From: Halalkalicoccus paucihalophilus
Lineage (GTDB): Archaea; Halobacteriota; Halobacteria; Halobacteriales; Halalkalicoccaceae
Assembly (NCBI RefSeq): GCF_001593955.1
Contig: NZ_LTAZ01000012.1
Location: 159,250-223,249, forward strand
Length of the DNA stretch: 64,000 bases
Direction of reading: 5' to 3'
Under the pieces are notes generated by a model that was given only the letters and a program-made list of their open reading frames with translations, ran no database searches and had not been told where the DNA came from. Made by a program: the position numbers and the translations under genes. This document shows positions 16,371 through 24,749 of the stretch, one piece after another (the stretch's first letter is position 1; each line of letters begins with the position of its first letter).

Positions 16371-18173
16371 TCAACTATTGGTTTCGAGTTCATCGCGAAC
16401 GATCTCACGAATCTCCGATTCCGAATACCCTGTTTCATTTCGGGCTTTGGCCACCTCCTCACTCAGCGTCCCGACTACCTCTCGGAGGTGCTCAATCTGC
16501 TTGCGAACGTCTGTCGAAGATCCCTCGACGCGTTCAGGTGAGAGCACTGGGGTCGCTACCTCCGCATTTCGTGTCACTGGAATCGGCGTAAGCAATCGTG
16601 ATCGGGTGACCTGCTCGACGTTTTCGACGTTGCGCGCGAAATGCTCGGCGAGTTGCGTCTGAGCGTAGTCCGGCCCGTGAATCAGCACGATCGTTTCGGG
16701 ACCCACGTGGCGGGCATACTCGAGGAGTCGATCTTGGGATGCATGCGCGCTGAATCCGTGGATCGTCTGTAGCCACTCAGCAGGAATCGTTGCTCGCGTT
16801 ACGCGATTGGGCCCATCGTCGGTTTCGACCGTCGTCCAGACAACGTTCTCGGCGGCTGGCCAATCAGTGCCAAATGGACTCGTTTCAGTCGTGTACGTGA
16901 GTTCCTCCTCGTTTGCTTTGACTTGATTCTGCAGTGTTCGTCCAATCGTGTTTTTCGCTTGGTAGCCAGTTAACAGGAGTTTCGCCCGATCGAAGCGAGC
17001 CGCGAACTCGGTGAGATAGCGCGGGGAATTCCCGCCGGTAAGCATTCCCGATGGAGCGATGACGATCGGAACGGTTCCAGTCGCACCACTCTCCTCAAGA
17101 ATCGCTCGACGATCCGCATCGGTCGCGGGGAACTCAGCGACTGCCGGTCTGAATGGCGCCTCATGGCCGCTTTCAATGACGCGGTTAGCCATCGCCTCGT
17201 CCATAAACGTGGTATCGCGAACGTACTCGTGGTAGAGTTCGGTCGCCTCTTGAGCCATCCCATCGACAACGAGTCGAACCTTTTGTCGTAACTCTTCAGG
17301 AAGCGTGTGAAGGCGATCAGCGAACAGCAGCTGCAGGATCTGAGCCCGACCAACAGCGAACGTCGGGATCAATACTGGAGCCCCCTCACGGATAGCCTGT
17401 TCGACCGCCTCGAAAAGCGTCGTCTGGGCGTTCTTTACCGATTGATGGCTATGGGTCGCACCATAGGTCGATTCACAGAACAAAAGATCCGCTTGTGGCG
17501 GCGTCTCAATCGTGGGAAGGTGAGCGGCCCGTCCACCAAGGTCACCCGAGAAGACGGCCGTATAGCCACTCGTCTGGAGTGAAAGCCACGCTGAGCCAAG
17601 TAGGTGGGCCGCATTGCCGAACCGAAAGACGAGCGACTCGTGTTCGGGGACGTCAGCCACGCCGGCGACGAGCCCACCGCCGTAGTTGACCGGCTCGAAC
17701 CGTTCGAAGATCGCTTGGACGTCGCGCCCGGTGAACTGTTGATCACGACTCGTTGTTTCGAGCTGGTGGATCTTCAGTGAATCCTCAAGCAAGAGCTTCG
17801 CGAGGTCGATCGTTGGGGGTGTCGCGACAATCGAGGCATCATCATCTAAGAGTCCGCGCGCTTCCAAGACCGGGAGGCCGCCGCAATGGTCGATATGTGC
17901 ATGCGTGAGGAAGACTGCATCAATGTCCTCGGGTCCGAGACCACGCAGATCAGGAAACTGCTCACCACTTCCTTGATTGAGGCCACAATCAACGAGGTAG
18001 GTTGCATGGGCAGTATCGACTTGGTAGCAGCTTCGCCCGACCTGTTGTGCGCCACCACGAGGAGTTACGACAAGGGGAGTATCGGCGTCAGGTATGACAT
18101 CGGCATGCTCAAGCGGGTCAAACGTTTCATCGATGGCGGCTGGTAACCATGGCTGCTCGGTGTTAATCGGCAT
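16371..18173 (-). CDS. Metallo-beta-lactamase / beta-CASP RNA-processing nuclease
   Basis: A 600-residue beta-CASP enzyme of the kind that cuts or degrades RNA with two zinc ions. Seen in order: HAHIDHCGGLP (zinc motif, residues 91-96), HLLGSAWL, VFSGDLGG, the beta-CASP block with PTFAVGRAQILQLLF, GMLTGGNSPRYL and TGYQAKNTIGRTLQ, then the RMMBL part GFSAHASQDRLLEY and LIHGPDYAQTQLAEHF. The last 60 residues form a charged helix (HLREVVGTLSEEVAKARNE). It lacks the N-terminal KH domains of archaeal CPSF1. The frame is open to 18272, but MPINT at 18173 is the sensible start. It overlaps the end of the DUF6788 gene by 11 bases, so they are translationally coupled. Confidence 0.88.
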   Translation of the reverse strand: MPINTEQPWLPAAIDETFDPLEHADVIPDADTPLVVTPRGGAQQVGRSCYQVDTAHATYLVDCGLNQGSGEQFPDLRGLGPEDIDAVFLTHAHIDHCGGLPVLEARGLLDDDASIVATPPTIDLAKLLLEDSLKIHQLETTSRDQQFTGRDVQAIFERFEPVNYGGGLVAGVADVPEHESLVFRFGNAAHLLGSAWLSLQTSGYTAVFSGDLGGRAAHLPTIETPPQADLLFCESTYGATHSHQSVKNAQTTLFEAVEQAIREGAPVLIPTFAVGRAQILQLLFADRLHTLPEELRQKVRLVVDGMAQEATELYHEYVRDTTFMDEAMANRVIESGHEAPFRPAVAEFPATDADRRAILEESGATGTVPIVIAPSGMLTGGNSPRYLTEFAARFDRAKLLLTGYQAKNTIGRTLQNQVKANEEELTYTTETSPFGTDWPAAENVVWTTVETDDGPNRVTRATIPAEWLQTIHGFSAHASQDRLLEYARHVGPETIVLIHGPDYAQTQLAEHFARNVENVEQVTRSRLLTPIPVTRNAEVATPVLSPERVEGSSTDVRKQIEHLREVVGTLSEEVAKARNETGYSESEIREIVRDELETNS

Positions 18174-18525
18174 CGGTATCAGTAGCAGTCTCAGTTGCTT
18201 TCCCAAGATACTCGCGTCGAACGGTATCGTCGTCGCGATAGGCCCGATACTTGTATGGGCCGTGTTTTGCACCGCCGCTCATACATGAGCAGCTCTCATC
18301 ACCGCAGGTCCGATATTCGAGATAGACGGTGTCACTTGAGTCGTTTCCAAGAACCTTAGCATCCTCCGGTAGTTCATCTTCGGTAACTGGCTCGCTTCGA
18401 CGCTGTTCGCGAGCTGCAAGCAGCTCGTCGATATACTTACGTGCATCCCTAAGGGCCTCGTCGTCTTGTTTGGGGAGCCCGTCAGTGAGGTAGTCCGGAA
18501 GCGAGGAAGGTGCAGTCGGTGGCAT
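18163..18525 (-). CDS. DUF6788-like small protein
   Basis: 120 residues. The C-terminal part CGDESCSCMSGGAKHGPYKY, followed by RAYRDDDTVRREYLGK, has the C-x4-C-x-C...HGPY form of DUF6788, often seen next to mobile or nuclease genes and likely metal- or nucleic-acid-binding. The N-terminal half is a charged helix. Translation from the ATG at 18525 begins 3 bases after an inverted repeat (18529-18575), whose AAGG edge could serve as a weak ribosome site. It is coupled to the beta-CASP nuclease by overlap. Confidence 0.72.
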   Translation of the reverse strand: MPPTAPSSLPDYLTDGLPKQDDEALRDARKYIDELLAAREQRRSEPVTEDELPEDAKVLGNDSSDTVYLEYRTCGDESCSCMSGGAKHGPYKYRAYRDDDTVRREYLGKATETATDTDAD

Positions 18526-18528
18526 TTT

Positions 18529-18575
18529 CCTTGTGCAACATTCGTTCTCAAACCAATTAAGATTGTTGCACAAGG
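18529..18575. repeat. TTGTGCAAC inverted repeat 3
   Basis: Perfect 11-bp arms CCTTGTGCAAC (18529-18539) and GTTGCACAAGG (18565-18575) with a 25-base loop. It ends 3 bases from the DUF6788 start codon, so a transcript would carry the hairpin immediately before the AUG. Confidence 0.85.
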
Positions 18576-18639
18576 TGAGCTTTGAACAACGAGAGAGACT
18601 TGGGACTGGTTGTGAGCGGACCAACAGCCAGCGACCGTT

Positions 18640-18725
18640 AAGCTGTACCCCCTCCCTACAACCTCGCGCCTTCGGCATTCGTTGAGGAAGGGGCCTTAGC
18701 GCCTCAATTAAGCTAAACGGAGCTG
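18640..18725 (-). mobile_element. Orphan left end of an IS200/IS605 element
   Basis: Read on the minus strand, this closely follows the left end of the complete element at 22857: GTTTAGCT-AATTGAGGCGC, CCCCTTCCTCA and AGGGAGGGG-TACAGC are shared. No transposase gene or right end follows on the minus strand, so it is a solo end or a deletion remnant. Confidence 0.7.
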
Positions 18726-18821
18726 AGTATCGTGGTAAAATCTATCATCGAGAAAACCCCTCAGTCGACTCGTGATGGCATCAGTCACGGGCCTTGAGCA
18801 ACTCGTTGCTCTCAGATCAAA

Positions 18822-20201
18822 TCATCTTTCGACGATTTTAATCAGGCGCTGGCGGGTACCCGCATCAATCGGAATGTTTGAGCAACGATCGTCTAACCCA
18901 ATCGATTGAAGAAGGAGCCCTGCCTCATCCAACAACGATACCTCGAGATACGTCCCTTCTCTGTAGCCGTCACTAGTTCTCTTCATGTCGATGATTTTTA
19001 GTGTCTCGTATTCACGAAGTTGGTCCGTAATTCGCTTTTGACCGAGTACATTGACGTTGATCGCTTCTGCAAATTCCCGGTAGACACGGTACATCTCAGT
19101 TGCCTTGAAATGGGAATGGCCAGTGAATTCATCCATTGCGGCAAGGGCAGCAATCGCAATCTTCGCCTGTGTCGGGCAGCCACGAATCAAATCCTGAATC
19201 CGGGTGACTTCAGCATCGTCATTCGCAGCACGAACATGCTCTTCATAGACTTGGTCAGCATCACTATCACGAGCGACTTCCCCAGCGAGTCGAAAGAGAT
19301 CGATCGCACGGCGTGCATCACCATGCTCCTGGGCGGAAAACGCCGAGCACAGGGGAATGACGTCATCAGTGAGAACACCCTCGTTGTAAGCATCACGGCG
19401 ACGTTCAAGGATATCGCCGAGCTGGTTTGCATCGTATGCCGGGAAAACAATTTCGTCCGGCGCAAATGAGCTCTCGACACGGGTATCGAGACGGTCGCCA
19501 TATTTGAGATCATTGCTGATACCAATGACTGTAATGCTGGCGTCGACATCGTTCTCCTCACCCGCTCGAGAGAGCTGCATGAGGAGTTTACTGTCATCTG
19601 CCTCCTCTGGTGGAACGTTTTGAGCGTCATTAGGTGGAGCAAGACGGTCGATCTCGTCGAGAACGACGATCACAGCATCATAGAGCTCGTCGATGACCGT
19701 CCAGAGTCGATCGTAGTAGGCGCCTGTCGCGATTCCCGAATGCGGAATCGTAACCCCCGTCTCCTGTGGATCATTCAGGCTTTTCGCGAGGTGTATAACC
19801 GTTTGAACCTCTGAGCGGCGCTGAGCACAGTCAATAATTGCCCGTCCGATACGACTGTCATTGTTGGCTCCGCGCTGCTCAACTTCACGGCTGACATATC
19901 GAGTAACGAGCGTTTTTCCGGATCCGGATTTCCCTAGGAGAAGAGTTCCTTTTCCCGAGCCACCAGTAATCGTTGGTTTGAGTCGCCGTGCAACGGTCTC
20001 AATCTGATCATTGCGGCCGACGATCTTGTCGTGGTTCGGAATATGATCAATTCGGAGGAGATCCTCGTTAGCGAAGATCGGATCTTCTTCATCAAGAACA
20101 GAGAGAGGGTCATCACGAGATACAGACCGAGAGTGGGCAACAGCCCCCTTACTGGCTGCGTACTCCCCAAGTGTTTGAACCACTTCCGTACTCGAAGCCA
20201 T
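18822..20201 (-). CDS. orc1/cdc6: Orc1/Cdc6 replication initiator
   Basis: An AAA+ origin-binding protein of 459 residues that loads the replicative helicase. Walker A is GKSGSGKT (residues 90-97), Walker B VIVVLDEID (178-186). Sensor 1 lies in TVIGISNDL, the arginine-rich lid in GDARRAIDLFRLAGEVA, and a C-terminal winged helix spans roughly 340-459 (IAALAAMDEF ... QKRITDQLREYETLKIID). The start codon touches an ORB-like repeat (20202-20219), which suggests the protein represses its own gene. The cluster of the same repeats just upstream is its probable origin. Confidence 0.93.
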   Translation of the reverse strand: MASSTEVVQTLGEYAASKGAVAHSRSVSRDDPLSVLDEEDPIFANEDLLRIDHIPNHDKIVGRNDQIETVARRLKPTITGGSGKGTLLLGKSGSGKTLVTRYVSREVEQRGANNDSRIGRAIIDCAQRRSEVQTVIHLAKSLNDPQETGVTIPHSGIATGAYYDRLWTVIDELYDAVIVVLDEIDRLAPPNDAQNVPPEEADDSKLLMQLSRAGEENDVDASITVIGISNDLKYGDRLDTRVESSFAPDEIVFPAYDANQLGDILERRRDAYNEGVLTDDVIPLCSAFSAQEHGDARRAIDLFRLAGEVARDSDADQVYEEHVRAANDDAEVTRIQDLIRGCPTQAKIAIAALAAMDEFTGHSHFKATEMYRVYREFAEAINVNVLGQKRITDQLREYETLKIIDMKRTSDGYREGTYLEVSLLDEAGLLLQSIGLDDRCSNIPIDAGTRQRLIKIVER

Positions 20202-20219
20202 ACACCGGATTTCAAATGA
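20202..20219 (-). promoter_or_regulatory. ORB-like site touching the orc1 start codon
   Basis: On the minus strand the repeat ends CCGGTGT directly before the ATG of orc1. Binding of Orc1 here would cover the start and block transcription or initiation, which suggests autoregulation. Confidence 0.55.
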
Positions 20220-20955
20220 AATCGACTTAGTTCTTTCCCCACTATTTATACTCCTCTACCAAAGGTCGAGAAACGGCACTAGAGACCTACAACGAATACT
20301 CACTGCTACTATAGCGAAATCAGAACTGTCGGTAGTAGCTACCCGCACTAACACCGGATTTCAAATGATCTGACGAGCAGCCAGCTCCGTAGCGATTTCC
20401 CCCCACACCGAATTTCAAATGAAATGACGCTGTATGATCACAGTCATCTCGAATAGATAGACACCCACACCGGATTTCAAATGAATTCCTACGAAGATAG
20501 GCGTACTACAAAGTGCCCAAGACTAGTCCGGACGTGTGTGAGATGGTCCAAATCATGAGGAAGAGCGGTCGTACAGCCAATATCATTTGAAATTCGGTGT
20601 TCCGAGAGATCTACTGTGGCAACTCCGAGAAGATAATAAAACGACCTTACAAACCACCATCAAAGGCAGCATCGCTTATAATAGCAAGAGAATCGCGGAA
20701 GTACACTTCAGCGAAACTGTCTCTAATAGCTCAAAGGGAAGGATTCGTACTACTACTACTACTACTAGCTTACCGGTATAGTAATATATATAATAGAAAT
20801 CAAGGAGAAGCGGTTTCCATCCGAAGTCAAGCCTCAACAAAACACGGAGTATGACCCTTCTATCCTTAGGGAAGCAGTTCTATCCCATTCTTATTGCGAA
20901 GATGCCTCAAGACCGTCGCCTTCACTTGGAACGGAATTCATTTGAAATCCGGGGT
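20202..20955. other. Probable replication origin with six ORB-like repeats
   Basis: Consensus ACACCGGATTTCAAATGA occurs forward at 20202-20219, 20351-20368, 20405-20422 and 20467-20484, and inverted at 20583-20600 and 20938-20955. Repeats 4 and 6 share a longer CCGGATTTCAAATGAATTCC. Between the inverted copies lies an AT-rich stretch (about 20640-20800), including a TAC x6 run (20748-20765) and AATATATATAATAG, a likely unwinding zone. Opposed ORBs around AT-rich DNA beside orc1 are the standard archaeal origin layout. The repeat differs from the usual haloarchaeal chromosomal ORB, implying a replicon-specific initiator. No convincing gene lies inside. Confidence 0.85.
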
Positions 20956-21000
20956 GGGGGTGTTGGCGCTATAATAGTGCTTATCATCTTACCACTCTCG

Positions 21001-21050
21001 CCACCTTGTACAATAGCTTCGTCCCATTCCTATATTGTTGCACAAGGTGG
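21001..21050. repeat. TTGTGCAAC inverted repeat 4 (imperfect)
   Basis: Arms CCACCTTGTACAAT and GTTGCACAAGGTGG pair over 9 bp, then one mismatch, then 3 bp and a G-T. It lies between the origin and the parA operon, about 100 bases past the end of the small partition gene. Confidence 0.75.
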
Positions 21051-21153
21051 TGGTTAACTTCGCTCTCTTGGAAGCAGAAATCCCCTTTTCTGGACGTCTA
21101 CGAATACATCTATAGAAGGCCCTGACTTTCTTACCAGCCAAAAGGGTGACCTG

Positions 21154-21636
21154 CTAGGCCTCGAGATCATATCCCCATTCTCTGAGGACTTCAGCGATAA
21201 GATCTGGATTCCGCTGTGCAACGATCATTGCTGCTTCCCTATAATCGGATTTGTAGACGGTTCCGCCCAGCATTTCCTCCAGAGTATCTTTGAGCTCATC
21301 TTCAGCGTTGATGACGTCTTCTCGAAGGAAGAACGGTACCTGTTCACGCCCTTCGTTTACCTTCTCTCGGCGTAGTTTGTAGGGAATCGAACTCATTGAT
21401 GGGCGTTGTCTCCCTCGTTCCGAGTTAGAATCCGAACCTGATGCTGTGTCGGCTGTGGTACTATCTTCTGGTCCCGTAGTCGGTTCTTGATCGTGGCTCC
21501 CAGTATCTAACGTTGCTGTACTCGTACTGGTTGACTGCTGTTCGGTCGGTTGCTTATCGTCGTTTTCTGTCTCGGGGTTGTCTTCCGCTTCGGTTTCGTC
21601 AAGCCCCGCGTCACGTGATCCGGATTTAAGTCCCAT
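21154..21636 (-). CDS. Probable partition partner of ParA
   Basis: 160 residues encoded directly after parA, overlapping it at the start/stop junction. Residues 1-80 are acidic and Thr/Ser-rich, probably disordered, with NSERGRQRPSMSSIPYKLRR at the join. The C-terminal half (PFFLREDVINAEDELKDTLE ... SDYREAAMIVAQRN) is a compact helical domain that could bind DNA as the centromere adaptor. I do not recognise a ParB or ribbon-helix-helix motif with certainty. The function is inferred from position in the operon. Confidence 0.65.
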   Translation of the reverse strand: MGLKSGSRDAGLDETEAEDNPETENDDKQPTEQQSTSTSTATLDTGSHDQEPTTGPEDSTTADTASGSDSNSERGRQRPSMSSIPYKLRREKVNEGREQVPFFLREDVINAEDELKDTLEEMLGGTVYKSDYREAAMIVAQRNPDLIAEVLREWGYDLEA

Positions 21637-22493
21637 TACGCGGTCACCTCCGGTATTTTGAGTCCTGCTTCCCGCTCTAGGTGGCGAGCAAGCTCGTCGA
21701 ACTGCTCGAGTGTATCGATCTCATACTCTCGCTTTCGATTCCGGTGGTCCTCAACGTAGGTATATGGACTACACTGCTGTTTCCAACAGCCCTCCATCAA
21801 CGACCCCCGTTCGCCGATGATAACTGGTACTGAGAAGCCACTCTCGCGAAGCTCACCGAGAATTTCTCGCTGGTCACGTGTATCTTTGTAGCCGATCGGA
21901 ACAACAGCGAGAACACCGACATCAACTCCAATGCTCTCCTCAAGTCCATCGACAAGATCGTCAAGCCCTTCGATCGATTCTTGTCCTTTTGCTGTAGCCT
22001 CAAACGGAATCACGACGTTGCGAACGGCAACTAACGCATTATAGAGGATCGGGCCCGCTTTCCCAGCCGAATCAACAATGATGACGTCATAGTGATCACG
22101 GACATTTGCCTCCTGAAGCACACGATGGAGTTGGTGGTACATACTATAGGATTCACCCAAATTCTCGGCCTGGTTTTTTTCATTCAAGAGGAATTCATGG
22201 ATATCCTCTAGCATATTGTGGGATGGGATCAGATCGACGCCGTCTTCGACTTCATGAGTGAGATCATGGAAATCACCCTTTGGCCGGCCAACCAAATGAC
22301 GAACTAAATTATCGATTTGAGGATCTCCGCGGTTATACTCGGGCCCAAAAAAGTACGTCAGACTACCATTCTGTGTATCCATATCGATTGCCAGCACGTT
22401 ATGTCCTGCTTGAGCATGACTGACGGCAAGTGTTGCTGCAGTCGTCGTTTTACCCACTCCACCTGCTTCTGAAACCGGGGTATAGGTCAGCAT
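21636..22493 (-). CDS. parA: ParA-family partition ATPase
   Basis: A 285-residue ParA/MinD-type ATPase for plasmid segregation. The P-loop is EAGGVGKTTTAATLAVSHAQ (residues 9-28), Walker A' is VLAIDMDTQNGSLTYFFG, and Walker B is YDVIIVDSAGKAGPILYNA. The signature lysine that normally precedes GGVGKT is alanine here. I believe this variant also occurs in other haloarchaeal ParA proteins, but it is worth noting. An AT-rich block of TATAGC repeats lies just upstream and may be the centromere and operator. The next gene is its likely partner. Confidence 0.9.
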   Translation of the reverse strand: MLTYTPVSEAGGVGKTTTAATLAVSHAQAGHNVLAIDMDTQNGSLTYFFGPEYNRGDPQIDNLVRHLVGRPKGDFHDLTHEVEDGVDLIPSHNMLEDIHEFLLNEKNQAENLGESYSMYHQLHRVLQEANVRDHYDVIIVDSAGKAGPILYNALVAVRNVVIPFEATAKGQESIEGLDDLVDGLEESIGVDVGVLAVVPIGYKDTRDQREILGELRESGFSVPVIIGERGSLMEGCWKQQCSPYTYVEDHRNRKREYEIDTLEQFDELARHLEREAGLKIPEVTA

Positions 22494-22712
22494 ATTCCGA
22501 ATAGTAATAGGCCATGACTATAAATTTGAGTCAGACGCTATAGTTATGGGGTATAGCTATACGATATATTTTTAGAGTATAGCTGTACTACAAAACTATA
22601 CTATACAGCTATATTCTACAGTTCTACTATCGGCTTTCTATTTCAGCTTTATCTCACAACTATAGCCTATACCTATACTCTCTAACTATATCTATTAGTT
22701 ATAGTATAGTCG
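22494..22712. repeat. AT-rich TATAGCTATA iteron block, possible parS/operator
   Basis: Many overlapping copies of a TATAGCTRTA-type core are found: GTATAGCTATAC (22551-22562, perfect palindrome), GTATAGCTGTAC (22577-22588), TATACAGCTATA on the opposite sense near 22602, and ACTATAGCCTATACC near 22659. ACTATA and TATAG units recur on to about 22710. The block lies immediately upstream of parA, so centromere function, parA autoregulation or both are likely. Confidence 0.65.
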
Positions 22713-22759
22713 TACTCAGCCGCCGGGACTCTTCTGAACCGATCTCGCTTACTCTTCCT

Positions 22760-22858
22760 ATGAATGGACATACTCAAACGATTACACCAGCGCTTATCGC
22801 TGCGGTCGCTCGGCGTGAATCGGATGAGGATGTCGATGTCTATTCGAGCATCACGGTT
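22760..22858 (+). pseudogene. Small gene, 5-prime part, interrupted by an IS200/IS605 element
   Basis: ATG at 22760 encodes MNGHTQTITPALIAAVARRE followed by an acidic SDEDVDVYSSIT, then runs into the left end of the element. The other part resumes at 24750. Reconnected, the gene would encode about 85 residues with a helical, HTH-like C-terminus. The family is not recognised. It is divergent from parA, beyond the iterons. Confidence 0.55.
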
Positions 22859-23033
22859 TAGCTGAATTGAGGCGCTAAGCCCCCTTCCTCAGCGAGCGCC
22901 GACCGAAGGGAAGGCGCTAGCAGGGAGGGGATACAGCGACGCACGGTTTTCATACACTCTACGGTTACAGGCCCACAGACCCACGCAGTCGTAACGTTTT
23001 TTCAGTAGGGTAGCATAGTAATGACCGAACCCA

Positions 23034-23438
23034 ATGGAATACGACCTCGACTCGGGAGCGCACTCGACGTTTTCCCTGCACTACCACCTGATACTCACCA
23101 CAAAGTATCGGCGCGGAGTGCTAACCGAGGAGCGAACCCAATTCATTCGCGAGGTCATCAGCGGGTTCACTGACAACTACGGTGTCGAACTGACGAACCT
23201 CGACGGAAAGGACGACCACGTTCACATCCTGTTCCGAGCAAAACCAACCACAGACCTCGTGAAGTTCATCAACACAGTCAAGGGCGCAACCGCCCGCCGT
23301 ATCCGCAACGAGTACGCGGACGTACTGAAGACCGACCTGTGGGGCGACTCGTTCTGGAACGACTCGTACTGCCTCATCTCGACGGGGCAGGTGTCGCTGG
23401 ATGTGCTGCACCAGTACGTCGAGAACCAACGCGAGTAG
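23034..23438 (+). CDS. tnpA: TnpA, Y1 (HUH) transposase of IS200/IS605
   Basis: A 134-residue single-strand transposase. It starts with the family block THYHLILTTKYRRGVL-like sequence (here LHYHLILTTKYRRGVL), has the HUH metal motif in DHVHILF and the catalytic tyrosine in VLHQYVENQRE. Length and motifs are normal. It ends 1 base before the tnpB start, so the two genes are co-translated. It would act on the hairpins at the element ends and possibly on related ends elsewhere in the window. Confidence 0.93.
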   Translation: MEYDLDSGAHSTFSLHYHLILTTKYRRGVLTEERTQFIREVISGFTDNYGVELTNLDGKDDHVHILFRAKPTTDLVKFINTVKGATARRIRNEYADVLKTDLWGDSFWNDSYCLISTGQVSLDVLHQYVENQRE

Positions 23439-23439
23439 A

Positions 23440-24738
23440 ATGTACTACGCCTACAAGTACCGTCTCAAGCCGTCCGACGCCCACCATGAGGAGTTGGACC
23501 GCCACCGAGACATTTGTAGGCAACTCTACAACCACACGCTTTACCGCCTCAACGAGTACCAAGACGAACACGGCGAACTGCCGTCCATGACCTCCCTGCG
23601 GTCGGAACTACCCGACCTCAAGACGTGGTGGGACGGCCTCTCCGACGTGTATTCGAAGGTTCTCCAAACAGTCGTGGAACGCCTGTTCGACAATCTCAAA
23701 GGACTCTCCAAACTCAAGAAGAATGGCTACGGCGTCGGGATGCTCAAGTGGAAGCCACCACGAGAGTTCCGCAGTTTCACGTACAGTCAGTCTGGCTTCA
23801 AGCTTGACAAGAAGGGCGGTCAGACTGTGCTGTCGCTCTCGAAACTTGCGGACGTTCCGATTCGGCTCCACCGTGACATCCCTGACGACGCAAAGCTCAA
23901 GCAAGTCACGCTCAAGAAGGAACCGACGGGCGAGTGGTTCGCCACCTTCGGCGTTCAAATGGACCGAGAACCGCCTGAGCCGCCTGAGAATCCCGAGAAG
24001 TGTGTCGGTATCGACGTGGGGATTCTCAAGTACGCCCACGACACCGACGGCACGGCGGTCAGGTCGCTTGACCTCTCGAACGAACGTGAACGCTTGGAGC
24101 GCGAGCAACGGAAGCTCTCGCGGAAGCAACACGGGTCGAACAACTACGAGAAGCAACGTCGGCGAGTTGCGGAGTGTTATGCCGACCTCCGTCGGAAGCG
24201 CCGCGACTTCTTGCACAAACTCTCGGCGTACTACGCACGGGAGTACGACCTCGTGGCGGTCGAAGACTTGAACGTGAAGGGGATGCTGGAATCGCCGTCG
24301 AACAGTCGCAATACGGCGTCTGCGGCGTGGCGAACGTTCCTCTCGGTGCTCGAATACAAGTGCAAGCGAGAGGGGACGCACTGCGTGGCGGTCAACCCGA
24401 GAGGGACGACCAAAGAGTGCGCGTCCTGCGGCGTCTCAACGGAGAAATCGTTGTGGGTCCGTGAACACTCCTGTCCTGCCTGCGGGTTCGAGGCGGACAG
24501 GGACGCGAACGCGGCGTGGAACATTCTTTCTCGCGGCCTCGAAGATATAGGAGTGGGATACTCCGAATCAACGTCACCAGAACGCGAAGCGCTCTGGTTG
24601 GCGAACGAATCGCTTAGCGATTCGTCAACGCCTGTGGAGACTGCGCTCCCTGTGGATACACCTGTATCTGCAAAGCGCGTCGTGGAAGCAGGAAGCCCTA
24701 CCCTCAAGGAGCGAACGGCTGATGCCGTGAGCGAGTAG
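23440..24738 (+). CDS. tnpB: TnpB, RNA-guided nuclease of IS200/IS605
   Basis: 432 residues from the ATG at 23440; the open frame starts earlier but overlaps tnpA. N-terminal YYAYKYRLKPSDAHHEELDR is typical. RuvC-I is VGIDVGI (D192), RuvC-II VAVEDLNVKGM (Glu), the zinc site CASCG and CPACG, and RuvC-III DRDANAAWNI (Asp). All catalytic residues appear present. The C-terminal 50 residues are low-complexity and overlap the right-end hairpin, where the guide RNA should be encoded. A shortened version of this tail survives in the 38.4 kb non-autonomous element. Confidence 0.92.
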   Translation: MYYAYKYRLKPSDAHHEELDRHRDICRQLYNHTLYRLNEYQDEHGELPSMTSLRSELPDLKTWWDGLSDVYSKVLQTVVERLFDNLKGLSKLKKNGYGVGMLKWKPPREFRSFTYSQSGFKLDKKGGQTVLSLSKLADVPIRLHRDIPDDAKLKQVTLKKEPTGEWFATFGVQMDREPPEPPENPEKCVGIDVGILKYAHDTDGTAVRSLDLSNERERLEREQRKLSRKQHGSNNYEKQRRRVAECYADLRRKRRDFLHKLSAYYAREYDLVAVEDLNVKGMLESPSNSRNTASAAWRTFLSVLEYKCKREGTHCVAVNPRGTTKECASCGVSTEKSLWVREHSCPACGFEADRDANAAWNILSRGLEDIGVGYSESTSPEREALWLANESLSDSSTPVETALPVDTPVSAKRVVEAGSPTLKERTADAVSE

Positions 24739-24749
24739 GGTAGTTCACA

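Larger units (their letters stand above)
22857..24749 (+). mobile_element. Complete IS200/IS605 element with tnpA and tnpB
   Basis: The left end starts near GTTTAGCTGAATTGAGGCGC, with a hairpin built on CCCCCTTCCTCA and AGGGAGGGG. The right end has CCCTACCCTCAAGG...GAGTAGGG followed by TAGTTCAC. tnpA and tnpB lie between, head to tail. Interruption of a small gene on both sides fixes the borders to a few bases. Both genes look intact, so the element may be active and could mobilise the tnpB-only and non-autonomous relatives in this window. Confidence 0.88.

Noticed and set aside
20748..20765. TAC x6 run as a coding repeat or phase-variation tract
   Set aside because: It lies inside the origin with no supported gene, so it is treated as part of the AT-rich zone.
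22494..22712. CRISPR array as an explanation of the repeats before parA
   Set aside because: Units are about 12 bases, overlapping and AT-rich, without regular spacers. Iterons fit better.
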